A stretch of DNA of 38,941 nt from a bacterium (GTDB lineage Bacteria; Verrucomicrobiota; Verrucomicrobiia; Opitutales; Opitutaceae), in assembly GCA_021782105.1 (NCBI GenBank), contig JAJXVO010000005.1, positions 1-38,941 on the forward strand, given 5' to 3'. Within the stretch, counting starts at the first letter, position 1, and the number at the start of each line of letters is the position of its first letter. The notes beneath the pieces were generated by a model, which made no database searches, had not been told where the DNA came from, and saw only the letters and a list, made by a program, of their open reading frames with translations. The position numbers were made by a program, and so were the translations under genes. Shown here one piece after another: positions 8,171-15,790 of this stretch.

Positions 8171-8976
8171 CGTTGAAAGTCGGGAAGGCGCTTCCAAAAC
8201 CCCAGGGCTTTCCTGAGGCAGTCGCGCTGGCGCCGCCGGGCGTGTTTGATCAGACGCCGGCGGCCTCCCGTGCAGGCTGCGGGCAGGTGTCGGTTCGACA
8301 GCGCGTCGATCAGCGTCTGCCAGTCCCCCGCGTCACCGAGGATGCGGGCCACGCGGTGGAGGTGCGTCCGTGCGGTCCGGGCCTTCCGGGTCAGCCGCAC
8401 ATCGACGACATTGAGCTGCTCGCGGAGCGTGATCACGGAAGTTCGCCAAGTGTGAAACGAATCACCCTTGGCGGCGTGGCGCGCCTGTCTGCGGGCCTGG
8501 CGGAGCGAGGCGTCGAGGACCGCGTCCAGCTGATCCCGCTTCGGCGTCGGCCAGGGTTTCGATGCGAGGGAAGCCCGGTGTCGGGCGAGGGCCCGTGTCC
8601 ATTCGGCGAGATTGGGAGAGGGGCAGGGAGTCTCGATCAAGGCCAGTGCGCACAGGCGGGCTTTCCCCTTCAGGGCGGGAACGCAGGCGCCGGCCAGATC
8701 GACGACGACCCGGTGATTTCTGGTTGCGCCGAGGTTTCGAGCAAGGCGCGCAAGATCCCGGCGCGCCGTCGCGGCCCAGGGGGCGCCCAAAGCTTCGGCC
8801 ATCCGGAGTACGGCGCGGGCGCGTTTGATCCGGACTCGTGCTGCGCGCAGATCGGTGGCGACGGCCTTGTCGGCGAGGACCAGACAGCGCAACAGGACCC
8901 GCTTCAGGCCGGGCCCCAGTGTCTCGTCCTTCCACATGCGTGGCAAATCTCCGCCTCCGGTGTGTACGCGAGCCAT
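8167..8976 (-). CDS. CHAD-domain protein
   Basis: About 269 residues from the ATG at 8976 (MARVHTGGGDLPRMW); an ATG at 8936 (MWKDETLG) is equally possible. The frame stays open to 9351, but the extra N-terminal sequence is Pro/Arg-rich and looks non-coding. The body is an all-helical, His/Arg/Lys-rich CHAD domain: RAARVRIKRARAVLRM, then the second repeat helix DSFHTWRTSVITLREQLN with conserved basic residues. CHAD domains bind inorganic polyphosphate through this basic face and often accompany CYTH or polyphosphate-kinase genes; none is adjacent here. It converges on the MFS pseudogene (stops overlap). It is cytoplasmic, with no signal peptide. The family call is good; the exact start and role are not. 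Confidence 0.75.
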   Translation of the reverse strand: MARVHTGGGDLPRMWKDETLGPGLKRVLLRCLVLADKAVATDLRAARVRIKRARAVLRMAEALGAPWAATARRDLARLARNLGATRNHRVVVDLAGACVPALKGKARLCALALIETPCPSPNLAEWTRALARHRASLASKPWPTPKRDQLDAVLDASLRQARRQARHAAKGDSFHTWRTSVITLREQLNVVDVRLTRKARTARTHLHRVARILGDAGDWQTLIDALSNRHLPAACTGGRRRLIKHARRRQRDCLRKALGFWKRLPDFQR

Positions 8977-9320
8977 GCGCGAATCATCCGTCCCTCCGCG
9001 AGCAGCGTCAACGCCCCTCGCCTTGGGAGGCGGTTCGAGTCTTTCGTTGATGCGGGGTGGGCGCTGTGGTGGCTTGGATCCATGCGGAGAAATGAGATAC
9101 TCGGAAACGGCGACACGGCGCCCCTCGCCCTCGGGCCACGATCCCGGTTTGCGGCAAGAGTGCGCGGCGTGGTGGGGGCTCGGGGGCAATTTTGCCACGG
9201 GACCTGGGTGTACTGGGTAAGTTGTGACAGGGAAGTCGGTTCGGTCGCACGAGTGGCGTTCGTGGGGTGCGGACAGGAAACCGGGGGGGCGTTGCGGACG
9301 TCTCGCATCCTTCGCCGCAC
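8977..9320. other. Divergent intergenic region CHAD / MFS (no gene seen)
   Basis: About 345 bp between two divergent genes. Open frames exist on both strands, as is usual at this GC content, but none looks like a protein or has a start with a ribosome-binding site. It presumably holds the promoters of both genes. I see no clear operator or repeat. Confidence 0.4.
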
Positions 9321-10592
9321 ATGAGACTCGCGAAATCTCCAGACCAATCATCTGCCGACGCCTGGCCGGCCGCCGTCAAGCTCGTCATGGCCGCCCGTTT
9401 TGCGCGGAGCATCGGGCAAGGGGCGCTGGTGGTGGGATTCACGCTTTATCTGCATGCGCTGGGCTGGAGTGCGGCGATGATCGGCGTGCTGTTGTCGGCC
9501 GCGCTCCTGTTTGGAGTGATTCTGACGGTGCTCATAGGTCCGGCGAGCGACCGGCTTGGACGGAAACCCTTCCTGCTCGCGTACGAGGGACTTTCGATGA
9601 TCAGCGCGTTGCTGGCGTTGTGCAGCGGAGCGGGCTGGGTTTTGACGCTGGGGGCGGTCATGGGGGGATTTGGGCGCGGTGCGAATGGTGCGGCGGGACC
9701 CTTTGGTCCGCTTGAACAAGCATGGTTGGCGCAAAATCTGCCGCAGTCGCAGCGGGCGCGGGTGTTCAGCCTGAATTCGGTGCTAGGGTTTGCGGGCATG
9801 GCGGTCGGGGCGCTGTTGGCGGGACTCCCTGCGGTATGGGGTCACGCCCTGCCGGGAGCGCTGGCGTACCGGCCCTTGTTTGTGCTGCCCTTGTTGGGCT
9901 CGATCGTCGGACTGGTGATGTTTGTCCGGGCGCCGGACGAAAAACGTCGGAAGGCGCCTGAGACGCCGAAGACGGGCGCGGAGGGCTCGACCGCGCAGCG
10001 GGACGCGGCATCGGAGACGAACCGGGCGGAGAACCGGCATTTGGTGAGACTAGCCTTGGCGAACATGCTCAACGGTTTTGGCATCGGCATGGTGGCGCCT
10101 CTGATGGCGTATTGGTTTCTCAGGCGGTTTGGGCACGGTCCGGGGACGATTGGCATCGCGATTGGCGCCGGCTTTGTGCTGGCGGCCCTTGGAGGGCTGG
10201 TTGCTGCACGGATCGCTCCTCGGTTCGGCGTGGTGCGCACGGTGGTGGTCATGCGCGGCGTGGGCCTGGTTCTGATGGTGCTGACGCCCTTCATGCCGGT
10301 CTTTGGATTGGCGGCCGTGTTATGGGCGGTGCGAGCCGCGTTCAATCAGGGGACCATCGGGGTAAGGCAGGCGTTGACGATGGGGTTGACGCGCCAGCAT
10401 CGCCAGGGCTTGGCGGCGACGGTGAACAACGTCTCGATCCAGGTGCCTCGTGCGATCGGTCCGGCGATTGCGGGCGTGATGCTCCACTACGGCTGGCTCA
10501 CCGCGCCCTTCCTAGCGGCGGCTATGTTCCAGCTTGGATACCTGATCGTCTACCAGCGCTTCTTTGGCGGGCTGGAGAATGCGGACGTGTGA
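9321..10592 (+). CDS. MFS transporter
   Basis: A 423-residue intact major facilitator protein with about twelve hydrophobic segments. The first half has ARSIGQGALVVGFTLYLHAL and the inter-helix motif GPASDRLGRKPFLLAYEG (motif A type, loop 2-3). A hydrophilic central loop at roughly residues 215-250 (PDEKRRKAPETPKTG...) separates the halves. The second half contains NMLNGFGIGMVAPLMAYWF, ARIAPRFGVVRTVVVMRG and NNVSIQVPRAIGPAIAGVML. The start at 9321 (MRLAKSPDQSSAD) leaves a short cytoplasmic tail before the first helix. The substrate cannot be predicted. It is not simply the intact copy of the nearby pseudogene, since loop motifs differ. It converges on the GH51-like gene across a repeat-bearing 148-bp gap. 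Confidence 0.88.
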   Translation: MRLAKSPDQSSADAWPAAVKLVMAARFARSIGQGALVVGFTLYLHALGWSAAMIGVLLSAALLFGVILTVLIGPASDRLGRKPFLLAYEGLSMISALLALCSGAGWVLTLGAVMGGFGRGANGAAGPFGPLEQAWLAQNLPQSQRARVFSLNSVLGFAGMAVGALLAGLPAVWGHALPGALAYRPLFVLPLLGSIVGLVMFVRAPDEKRRKAPETPKTGAEGSTAQRDAASETNRAENRHLVRLALANMLNGFGIGMVAPLMAYWFLRRFGHGPGTIGIAIGAGFVLAALGGLVAARIAPRFGVVRTVVVMRGVGLVLMVLTPFMPVFGLAAVLWAVRAAFNQGTIGVRQALTMGLTRQHRQGLAATVNNVSIQVPRAIGPAIAGVMLHYGWLTAPFLAAAMFQLGYLIVYQRFFGGLENADV

Positions 10593-10610
10593 GGCCTGAT
10601 GGCAGAGGCC

Positions 10611-10741
10611 AGGACAGAAGTTTGAAGTGAGAGATCAGGGGGCAGAGTACCCAGATCCGAAGCCAAGTTTCATCCGGCCGTCCTCGGCCGCCGGCAGACA
10701 ACCCCCTCCGACGTCCGAAATCCGACTTCCGACCTCTGCCT
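10611..10741. repeat. Heptad-periodic repeat with two opposed arms
   Basis: The gap between the MFS gene and the GH51-like gene has two 7-bp-periodic arms. Left arm, purine-rich on the plus strand: AGGACAG, AAGTTTG, AAGTGAG, AGATCAG, GGGGCAG (10611-10645). Right arm, pyrimidine-rich: TCCGACG, TCCGAAA, TCCGACT, TCCGACC, TCTGCCT (10707-10741), with TCCGA at exact 7-bp steps. The right arm runs into the stop codon of the leftward gene. GGCAGAGG (10601-10608) and CCTCTGCC (10733-10740) form an inverted pair around the block. The function is unknown; it may act as a terminator-like or dispersed intergenic element. Confidence 0.55.
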
Positions 10742-13074
10742 CATGGCACCTGGTAGATCTCGACGAGGGCGACGCCGGACGGCGAGCCTGCGGCGGGGAC
10801 CTGGGCGGTGCCGCCGGCGGGGGACACCTGGGCGGTGTAGAGGCCCGGTGGAAGGGTGATGAGGATCGCGGCGTCCTTGGACAGGGGATCCAGCGCGAAA
10901 TCGCCGGTCTTTGTAAAGGCGTCGACCAAGGCCTGGGAGCCGCCCCAGTCGTCGTTCGCACTGATGATGTTTCCCTTCGCATCGTACAGCGTGAGTGTGG
11001 GGTCGCCGAGCGGGGTTTTGATGCCCAGGTTTGCGAGCGTCGGTCCGATGCCGCGGATGAGGACCTTCATGGGAGCCGAGCCGGTGATGACGAAGCCGCC
11101 GACGAGGACGTTGTCACCGGTGCCCACGATGGCGCGGGCAGACAGGCCGATCAGGCGCGAGGCTTGGGTGGTATCGGCCGAGTAGATCTCGCCGAGGGCC
11201 ACGCCGGGCGTGCCGTCGACGCTGGTGATTTCCGCGGTTCCTAGGCCGCCGGGAGCGGCGAACTGCATGGCGGCATCCTTGGAGTTGGCGGGCAGGGCGA
11301 AATCGCCGGTCGTGCTGAAAAGGTTCTGAAGCGCCTGGGTGCCGCCCCAATTGTCATTTCCACCCGCCTGGGTCGGAGTGCCGTTGGGCGCGATGTTGTA
11401 GACGGTCAGTGTAGGGTCCGCGAGCGAGCCGGCGACGTGCAGGTTCGCGAGCGTGGGGCCGACGCCGCGCAGGAGCAGCGTCTTGGCGCCGCCGGATACG
11501 GAGAAGCCGATCGTCAGCGAGGGATTCGTGTCGGTGGAACTGCCCACATAGCCCCGGGCCGAGAGGGAATACAGGATCGAGCTGCTGGAGGGGGCGACCG
11601 CGGGCGGAATCACGATGACGTTGATCGAATAGGGGGCGAAGGACGCGGAGAAGGCCGTTCCGGGAATCGCCATGACGCCGGAGGCGATGTCGGTGTTCCC
11701 TGTCCCGTCGCGCGCCGCGTTGTCCTGGGGAATCCCATACGTATACGTCGTCGCGGTCGCGCCCGGGTTGAAGTGCGCGATCGAGAAATCGGCCGTCTCG
11801 GTGGTGTCCGGACTCTTGTTGACGACGAGGATGCCGAGGGAGCCGTCGGTGCGTCGCACGGAGTAGCAGGACAGGAGGGGGTTGTCGCTGGAGGCACTGA
11901 CGACCTCGTCGCTGGGCCGGGCGAACTTCGAAATCATCTTGATCGCGTAGTAGGCGGGGAGCTTCTGGTTGACGTTGTTGACCGGGGTGATGATGGCGTC
12001 GGCACCGTAGTTGCGCCAGCCGTACAATGAGGGGCTGTTGTTGCCGGTGGTGCTGTTGCCGTTCAGGTACTCCCACCAGTAGTCACCATTGAACTGGGTC
12101 TGGATCATGCTGCCGAAGCTGTCGGCGCAGAAAAGGGCGGTGACGAGACTGGCAGTCTGCTTGCCCGCGCCGTAGGACACGGAATTGTTCTCGGTCGTGA
12201 TCATCTCGACATTGGCGCCGGCGGCGCCGAGGTAGTCGGTGAGTTCCTGGCGGATCTCGGTGGCGTCATTGACCCAGGTCGCGGAGGAGTTGAGCAGATC
12301 GGTGTCGGTCTCCTGGCCCGGGGTGAGCAGGTAGCGGTGGAAGATGACGAAATCGGGGGTGACGCCGAGGGACTTGAGGGTCGTGAGCATCACGGGGGTC
12401 CAACCGCTGTGGGAGACGTTGGTGCGGGGATCGACGACGGTGTGGGAGCCCCTATATGAGTCGTCGAGGGGCGTCATCGTGTAGTACGAGCTGCGCGCGG
12501 CGATGACGGCGCCGATCCGGATCGTGGGATCGACGGCCTTCATCTTCGCGTAGTAGTCGGCGAAGCGGGTGGCGTAGACGACCGGGTCGTGGGGGGTGGA
12601 CTGCTTGTCTTCCTCCCAGCTCCCGTAGCATTCGTTGCCGACCTCCCAGTACTTGAAGCCGAACCCATCTTGGTTGTTTGCCGCGTCGACCCAGGCGGCG
12701 GCCTCCTCGGGGGTGCCGCTGCCGTAGTTGACCGTGATCATGGCCCGGGCGTGGAGCGCCTGGACGAGCTTGCCGAACTCCAAGTAGTCGGAAAACCAGG
12801 GACCGTTCCAGCTCTGGTCCTGGGTCATGTTGGTCTGCCAGTGGTAGGCGTCGGAGAGGGAGCCGCCGGGGAAGCGAAGGGTCAGCGTGCCGAGGTCCTG
12901 GAAATCCGCGGCGTCCTGGGAGAGGGTGTGATCCCAGATGGCCGTATTGAGGCCGAAATGCTGGCTGCTGAGAGGCCGCACATACGACGTGGTGTCGATG
13001 GAAACCTGGACGTCGGCGCGGGCCAGGGGAGCCAGAATCATGGCGAGGAACAACAGGGGAGGGAGAGGGCGCAT
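10741..13074 (-). CDS. Secreted GH51-like alpha-L-arabinofuranosidase with C-terminal repeats
   Basis: A 777-residue exported enzyme. The signal peptide is MRPLPPLLFLAMILAPLARA. Residues about 25-400 look like a clan-A (beta/alpha)8 barrel: LTLRFPGGSLSDAYHW, KYWEVGNECYGSW with the acid/base pair Asn147-Glu148, PDFVIFHRYLL with His246, and EMITTENNSVSYG with Glu295 as the probable nucleophile. A beta-sandwich follows to about residue 490, typical of GH51. Two copies of a repeat domain close the protein (about 498-635 and 638-777), each with SARxxVG, then RGxGPTLANL, a DPTLTxY motif, NDxWGGxQAL and FxTTGDFAL. The same domain occurs in the GH62 gene at the right edge. It probably releases arabinose from arabinan or arabinoxylan outside the cytoplasm. 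It lies 112 bp after a LacI-type gene on the same strand, its likely regulator. Confidence 0.8.
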   Translation of the reverse strand: MRPLPPLLFLAMILAPLARADVQVSIDTTSYVRPLSSQHFGLNTAIWDHTLSQDAADFQDLGTLTLRFPGGSLSDAYHWQTNMTQDQSWNGPWFSDYLEFGKLVQALHARAMITVNYGSGTPEEAAAWVDAANNQDGFGFKYWEVGNECYGSWEEDKQSTPHDPVVYATRFADYYAKMKAVDPTIRIGAVIAARSSYYTMTPLDDSYRGSHTVVDPRTNVSHSGWTPVMLTTLKSLGVTPDFVIFHRYLLTPGQETDTDLLNSSATWVNDATEIRQELTDYLGAAGANVEMITTENNSVSYGAGKQTASLVTALFCADSFGSMIQTQFNGDYWWEYLNGNSTTGNNSPSLYGWRNYGADAIITPVNNVNQKLPAYYAIKMISKFARPSDEVVSASSDNPLLSCYSVRRTDGSLGILVVNKSPDTTETADFSIAHFNPGATATTYTYGIPQDNAARDGTGNTDIASGVMAIPGTAFSASFAPYSINVIVIPPAVAPSSSSILYSLSARGYVGSSTDTNPSLTIGFSVSGGAKTLLLRGVGPTLANLHVAGSLADPTLTVYNIAPNGTPTQAGGNDNWGGTQALQNLFSTTGDFALPANSKDAAMQFAAPGGLGTAEITSVDGTPGVALGEIYSADTTQASRLIGLSARAIVGTGDNVLVGGFVITGSAPMKVLIRGIGPTLANLGIKTPLGDPTLTLYDAKGNIISANDDWGGSQALVDAFTKTGDFALDPLSKDAAILITLPPGLYTAQVSPAGGTAQVPAAGSPSGVALVEIYQVP

Positions 13075-13186
13075 GGGGCGGGTGAACTACGAAGCGGGCA
13101 AGGTCGCGCGTGGGCGCAGTGTGCAGCAAGCACCTCGTCAGTCTTCCTATAGATCGGACGGGGGATCGAAGCGTGGCGACGAAAAC

Positions 13187-14260
13187 TCAGACGGCCGTGC
13201 GAGGGGGCAAGGAAGGGCCGTCGAACCAGGTTCCACCCACGAGGGTGGAGGTCGGGAATTCGGGCACGCCGAACGAGTACTGCGTCAGCTGGCCGGCCAG
13301 CAGCTCCACGGCGAGTTCGCCGACGCGTCGACAGTTCTGGCGGATGCCTGCGGCCTCGGAATCGCCGTCGGTGCGAAAGATGTCCACGTAGGCGAGATCG
13401 CGAGGGATCCGCAGGCCCAGATCGGCGAGCCGGGGACGCACGAAGGGGGCCCAGCTGATGAGGGCCTCGGGGCGGTGGCGGTCGAGCCACGCCTTGAGTT
13501 CACGGGCCGGGACGGGCGTGTGTCCGCCGCTTGCCGACGGCTCGGGCCGTGCGGACGCATAGGCGAGGATGGGGACTCGGTCGCCTTCGGGCAGATTCTG
13601 TTGTTCGGCGAGGAAACCTGCGGACCAGGCCTGGTCGACGAAGCGGTCCCACCATCGCGGCATGACAAAGCCGATGCGGCGGTAGCCAGCGGCGGCGACC
13701 CGCTGCAGGGCGAGCCGGATGATGGCCCGCTGGTCGTTGGTGACCGTGTGCAGATGGGGCGAGTGGGGGAAGAAGTCGATTTTGACAGCGCAGAATCGTT
13801 TCCAGTCCATCTGCAGCTCGGCATCGTTTTCCCAGCGATGGGAGGCGACGATGAGGCCTGCGATGCCGCGGGCGGCGAGCGAGTGGCTGAGGCTGCGAGG
13901 CGTGGTCGCGCGTTCGCCGAGCCAGAAGTGTTCGAGACGGTAGCCGAGCTGTGCAGCCCGCGCTGCGGCACCGGAGTAGAAATCGGCGTGGGCGGGTGAC
14001 GCCTTCCAGCCCCAGCGCGAGCCCCAGTGAGTGAGGTACGCGAGGGTGGTGGCTGCGTTGGCGGGCTTCTCCTTGTGCCGGTACGCGATCAACGCGCGCA
14101 GCATCGGATCGGGACGGTAGCCCATTTCGTCGGCGAGCGACTGGATGCGCTCGCGCGTGCTGGCGGGAAGACTGGGGTGGTTTCTCAGCGCGAGGGAAAC
14201 CGTGGTGACGTGCACCCCGGCGCGACGGGCGACCTCTGCTTGTGTGATGCGGCCAGCCAT
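13187..14260 (-). CDS. LacI-family transcriptional regulator
   Basis: A 357-residue regulator starting at the ATG at 14260 (MAGRITQAEVARRAGVHVTT). The N-terminal helix-turn-helix (ITQAEVARRAGVHVTTVSLAL) and hinge (RERIQSLADEMGYRPDPML) are standard LacI, followed by a periplasmic-binding-like sensor domain (LAYLTHWGSRWGW..., GIAGLIVASHRWEN, GYRRIGFVMPRWWD, AYVDIFRTDGDSEAAGIRQN). The last part, with an effector-pocket Asp and a GELAVELLAGQL helix, fits the family. Such proteins bind sugars and repress or activate catabolic genes. The GH51-like arabinofuranosidase lies directly downstream on the same strand, making it the best target candidate. No clear operator palindrome was found in the 112-bp gap or before the gene. 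The frame is open upstream of 14260, but the extra sequence is not LacI-like. Confidence 0.9.
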   Translation of the reverse strand: MAGRITQAEVARRAGVHVTTVSLALRNHPSLPASTRERIQSLADEMGYRPDPMLRALIAYRHKEKPANAATTLAYLTHWGSRWGWKASPAHADFYSGAAARAAQLGYRLEHFWLGERATTPRSLSHSLAARGIAGLIVASHRWENDAELQMDWKRFCAVKIDFFPHSPHLHTVTNDQRAIIRLALQRVAAAGYRRIGFVMPRWWDRFVDQAWSAGFLAEQQNLPEGDRVPILAYASARPEPSASGGHTPVPARELKAWLDRHRPEALISWAPFVRPRLADLGLRIPRDLAYVDIFRTDGDSEAAGIRQNCRRVGELAVELLAGQLTQYSFGVPEFPTSTLVGGTWFDGPSLPPRTAV

Positions 14261-14407
14261 GGATCTGTCGTGGATTGCGCAGATGAATTGACCGAATGGC
14301 AATCGGAACGAAGAGCCGGGCTTCGTGTCGCCGGTGGCGACGACTACGCCCGGCAGGCTTCTGCGCTGTGATTCACCTTTATCCGGATTGTCTTCGGAGC
14401 GGCGCAG

Positions 14408-14445
14408 CCAGGCGTAGTCCGTAGCGAAGCTACGACGAAGCCTGG
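14408..14445. repeat. 38-bp imperfect palindrome fused to the tRNA-Leu 3' end
   Basis: Outer arms CCAGGC (14408-14413) and GCCTGG (14440-14445) enclose an inner perfect stem CGTAGC-GAA-GCTACG (14420-14434). Read on the minus strand, the element begins with the CCA of the tRNA. There is no T-run, so it is either a processing or termination structure for the tRNA or a REP-like dispersed palindrome that has settled at the tRNA end. Confidence 0.55.
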
Positions 14446-14528
14446 TGCCCGGAGTGGGACTCGAACCCACACTTCCTTACGGAAACAAGATTTTAAGTCT
14501 CGTGCGTCTACCATTTCGCCATCCGGGC
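14443..14528 (-). tRNA. tRNA-Leu (anticodon UAA), CCA encoded
   Basis: The minus strand folds as a class II tRNA of 83 nt plus an encoded CCA. The acceptor stem GCCCGGA pairs with TCCGGGC, with discriminator A at 14446. The D-arm contains TGGCGAAATGGTAGACGC, typical of bacterial tRNA-Leu. The anticodon arm is CGAGA-CTTAAAA-TCTTG, giving anticodon TAA. A long variable arm (TTTCCGTAAGGAAG) and the T-arm GTGGGTTCGAGTCCCAC follow. This tRNA reads UUA (and UUG by wobble), rare codons in this GC-rich genome. The CCA is immediately followed by the palindrome described at 14408-14445. Confidence 0.96.
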
Positions 14529-14638
14529 AGGGAGGGATCGCCGCATATTTGCGGGATCGCAGGTGCAGACACGAGTCGGAAAACGAAGTCCCGGGCGATG
14601 ACGGAACGCCGTCCCGTTCGGAGGCTCCCGAACGCCGT

Positions 14639-15667
14639 TCAGCTTTTGTGACGAAACTCGGAGGCCGCCGCGCGCAGGCCGTGGTCGTAGGCGGACAGGA
14701 TACGGTCCCAGGTCAGGTTTGCGGCTTCGTCGATATGGCGGCACGCCGGATCGGCGTCGTACCAGGCGATCGTCCGGGCGATGCCGTCGCGGTAGCGGGT
14801 GGTGGCGACGTAGTCGGGCACAAAACGTTTGATTTTCGTGTTGTCGAACACGGCGGAGTGCGACTTGTCGCCGAGCAGGCCGCCCGTGAAGCCGGGGTCG
14901 CAAGCGCAGAGAAAGTCCGTCGCGATGTGCACCAGCTTCGGATGGGAGACTCCTGCAGCCTCGGCCGTCTGCTGGTAGATCTGGTCCCAGGTGAGCACCT
15001 CGTCGGACGTGATATGAAAGGACTGTCCGATGGCTCCGCGGTGGCCGCACAGGCCGACCAGGCCCTTGGCGAAATCGGAATTATGGGTCATGGTCCAAAG
15101 CGAAAGACCGTCGCCCGGGACGATGACCGGCAGGCCGCGGCGCATGCGGTCGATAGCCGTGTAGCTTTTGAGCCAGCTGTTGACGGCGAGAGGAATGACG
15201 GTGTCGCCGAACGTGAACGACGGCCGCACGATCGTCATTGGGAAGGACTCCTCGCGCAGGGCGCGCAGCAGGCGTTCCTCGCAGGCGATCTTGTTGCGGG
15301 AGTAGTCCCAATGTGGATTCGCGAGCGGCGTGGATTCGGTAATCAGGTAGTGACTGAGCGGCTTCTGGTAGGCGCTGGCGGAGCTGATGAAAATGTACTG
15401 GGCCGTGCGGCCCCGGAACAAAGCGATGCGCCGTTCGAGTTCGACCGGGGTGAATACGAGAAAATCGACGACGGCGTCCCAGGTGTGGCCGGAGAGCAGG
15501 CGCTCGGATTCGACAGGATCGTTGATGTCGACCGTGATCTGGGCGGCGCCCTGGATGGGGATGTGGCGGGAACGGTTGCAGAGCGTGACCGAGTGGCCGC
15601 GCGCGATGGCGAGCTGGGTGCAGGCGGTGCTGATGATGCCGGTGCCGCCAATGAATAGAATGCGCAT
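14639..15667 (-). CDS. NAD-dependent epimerase/dehydratase (extended SDR) family protein
   Basis: A 342-residue cytoplasmic protein starting at the ATG at 15667 (MRILFIGGTGIISTACTQLA). The Rossmann nucleotide-binding motif GGTGIIS is at residues 7-13; the active site has YIFISSASAYQK and WDYSRNK with Tyr122 and Lys126 as the catalytic YxxxK pair. The rest is of the sugar-nucleotide epimerase type (MTIVRPSFTFGD, VPGDGLSLWTMTHNSDFAKG). This GxxGxxS variant is common in atypical SDRs acting on sugars or sugar-like substrates. It diverges from the CE2-like esterase gene (about 120 bp between starts), so a joint role in sugar metabolism is possible but unproven. No export signal and no Shine-Dalgarno sequence. 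Confidence 0.85.
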   Translation of the reverse strand: MRILFIGGTGIISTACTQLAIARGHSVTLCNRSRHIPIQGAAQITVDINDPVESERLLSGHTWDAVVDFLVFTPVELERRIALFRGRTAQYIFISSASAYQKPLSHYLITESTPLANPHWDYSRNKIACEERLLRALREESFPMTIVRPSFTFGDTVIPLAVNSWLKSYTAIDRMRRGLPVIVPGDGLSLWTMTHNSDFAKGLVGLCGHRGAIGQSFHITSDEVLTWDQIYQQTAEAAGVSHPKLVHIATDFLCACDPGFTGGLLGDKSHSAVFDNTKIKRFVPDYVATTRYRDGIARTIAWYDADPACRHIDEAANLTWDRILSAYDHGLRAAASEFRHKS

Positions 15668-15790
15668 GATCGTGGAGGAATGGGTGCCGCCACATTTTCC
15701 GTCACACGCGGCGGGTGCAATCCCCGAGTGGTGCGGGCAAGCTTGACGTTGACGGACCCGGCCCGTGCTGGGCAGGGTTTGGGTCCCTTT

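Noticed and set aside
8977-9351. N-terminal extension of the CHAD protein
   Set aside because: Pro/Arg/His-rich sequence with no domain, covering the divergent promoter region and reaching into the MFS gene start.
10675-10690. CGGCCG-TCCT-CGGCCG hairpin as a terminator after the MFS gene
   Set aside because: Each arm is itself a palindrome, the stem is only 6 bp and there is no T-run; chance is likely in such GC-rich sequence.
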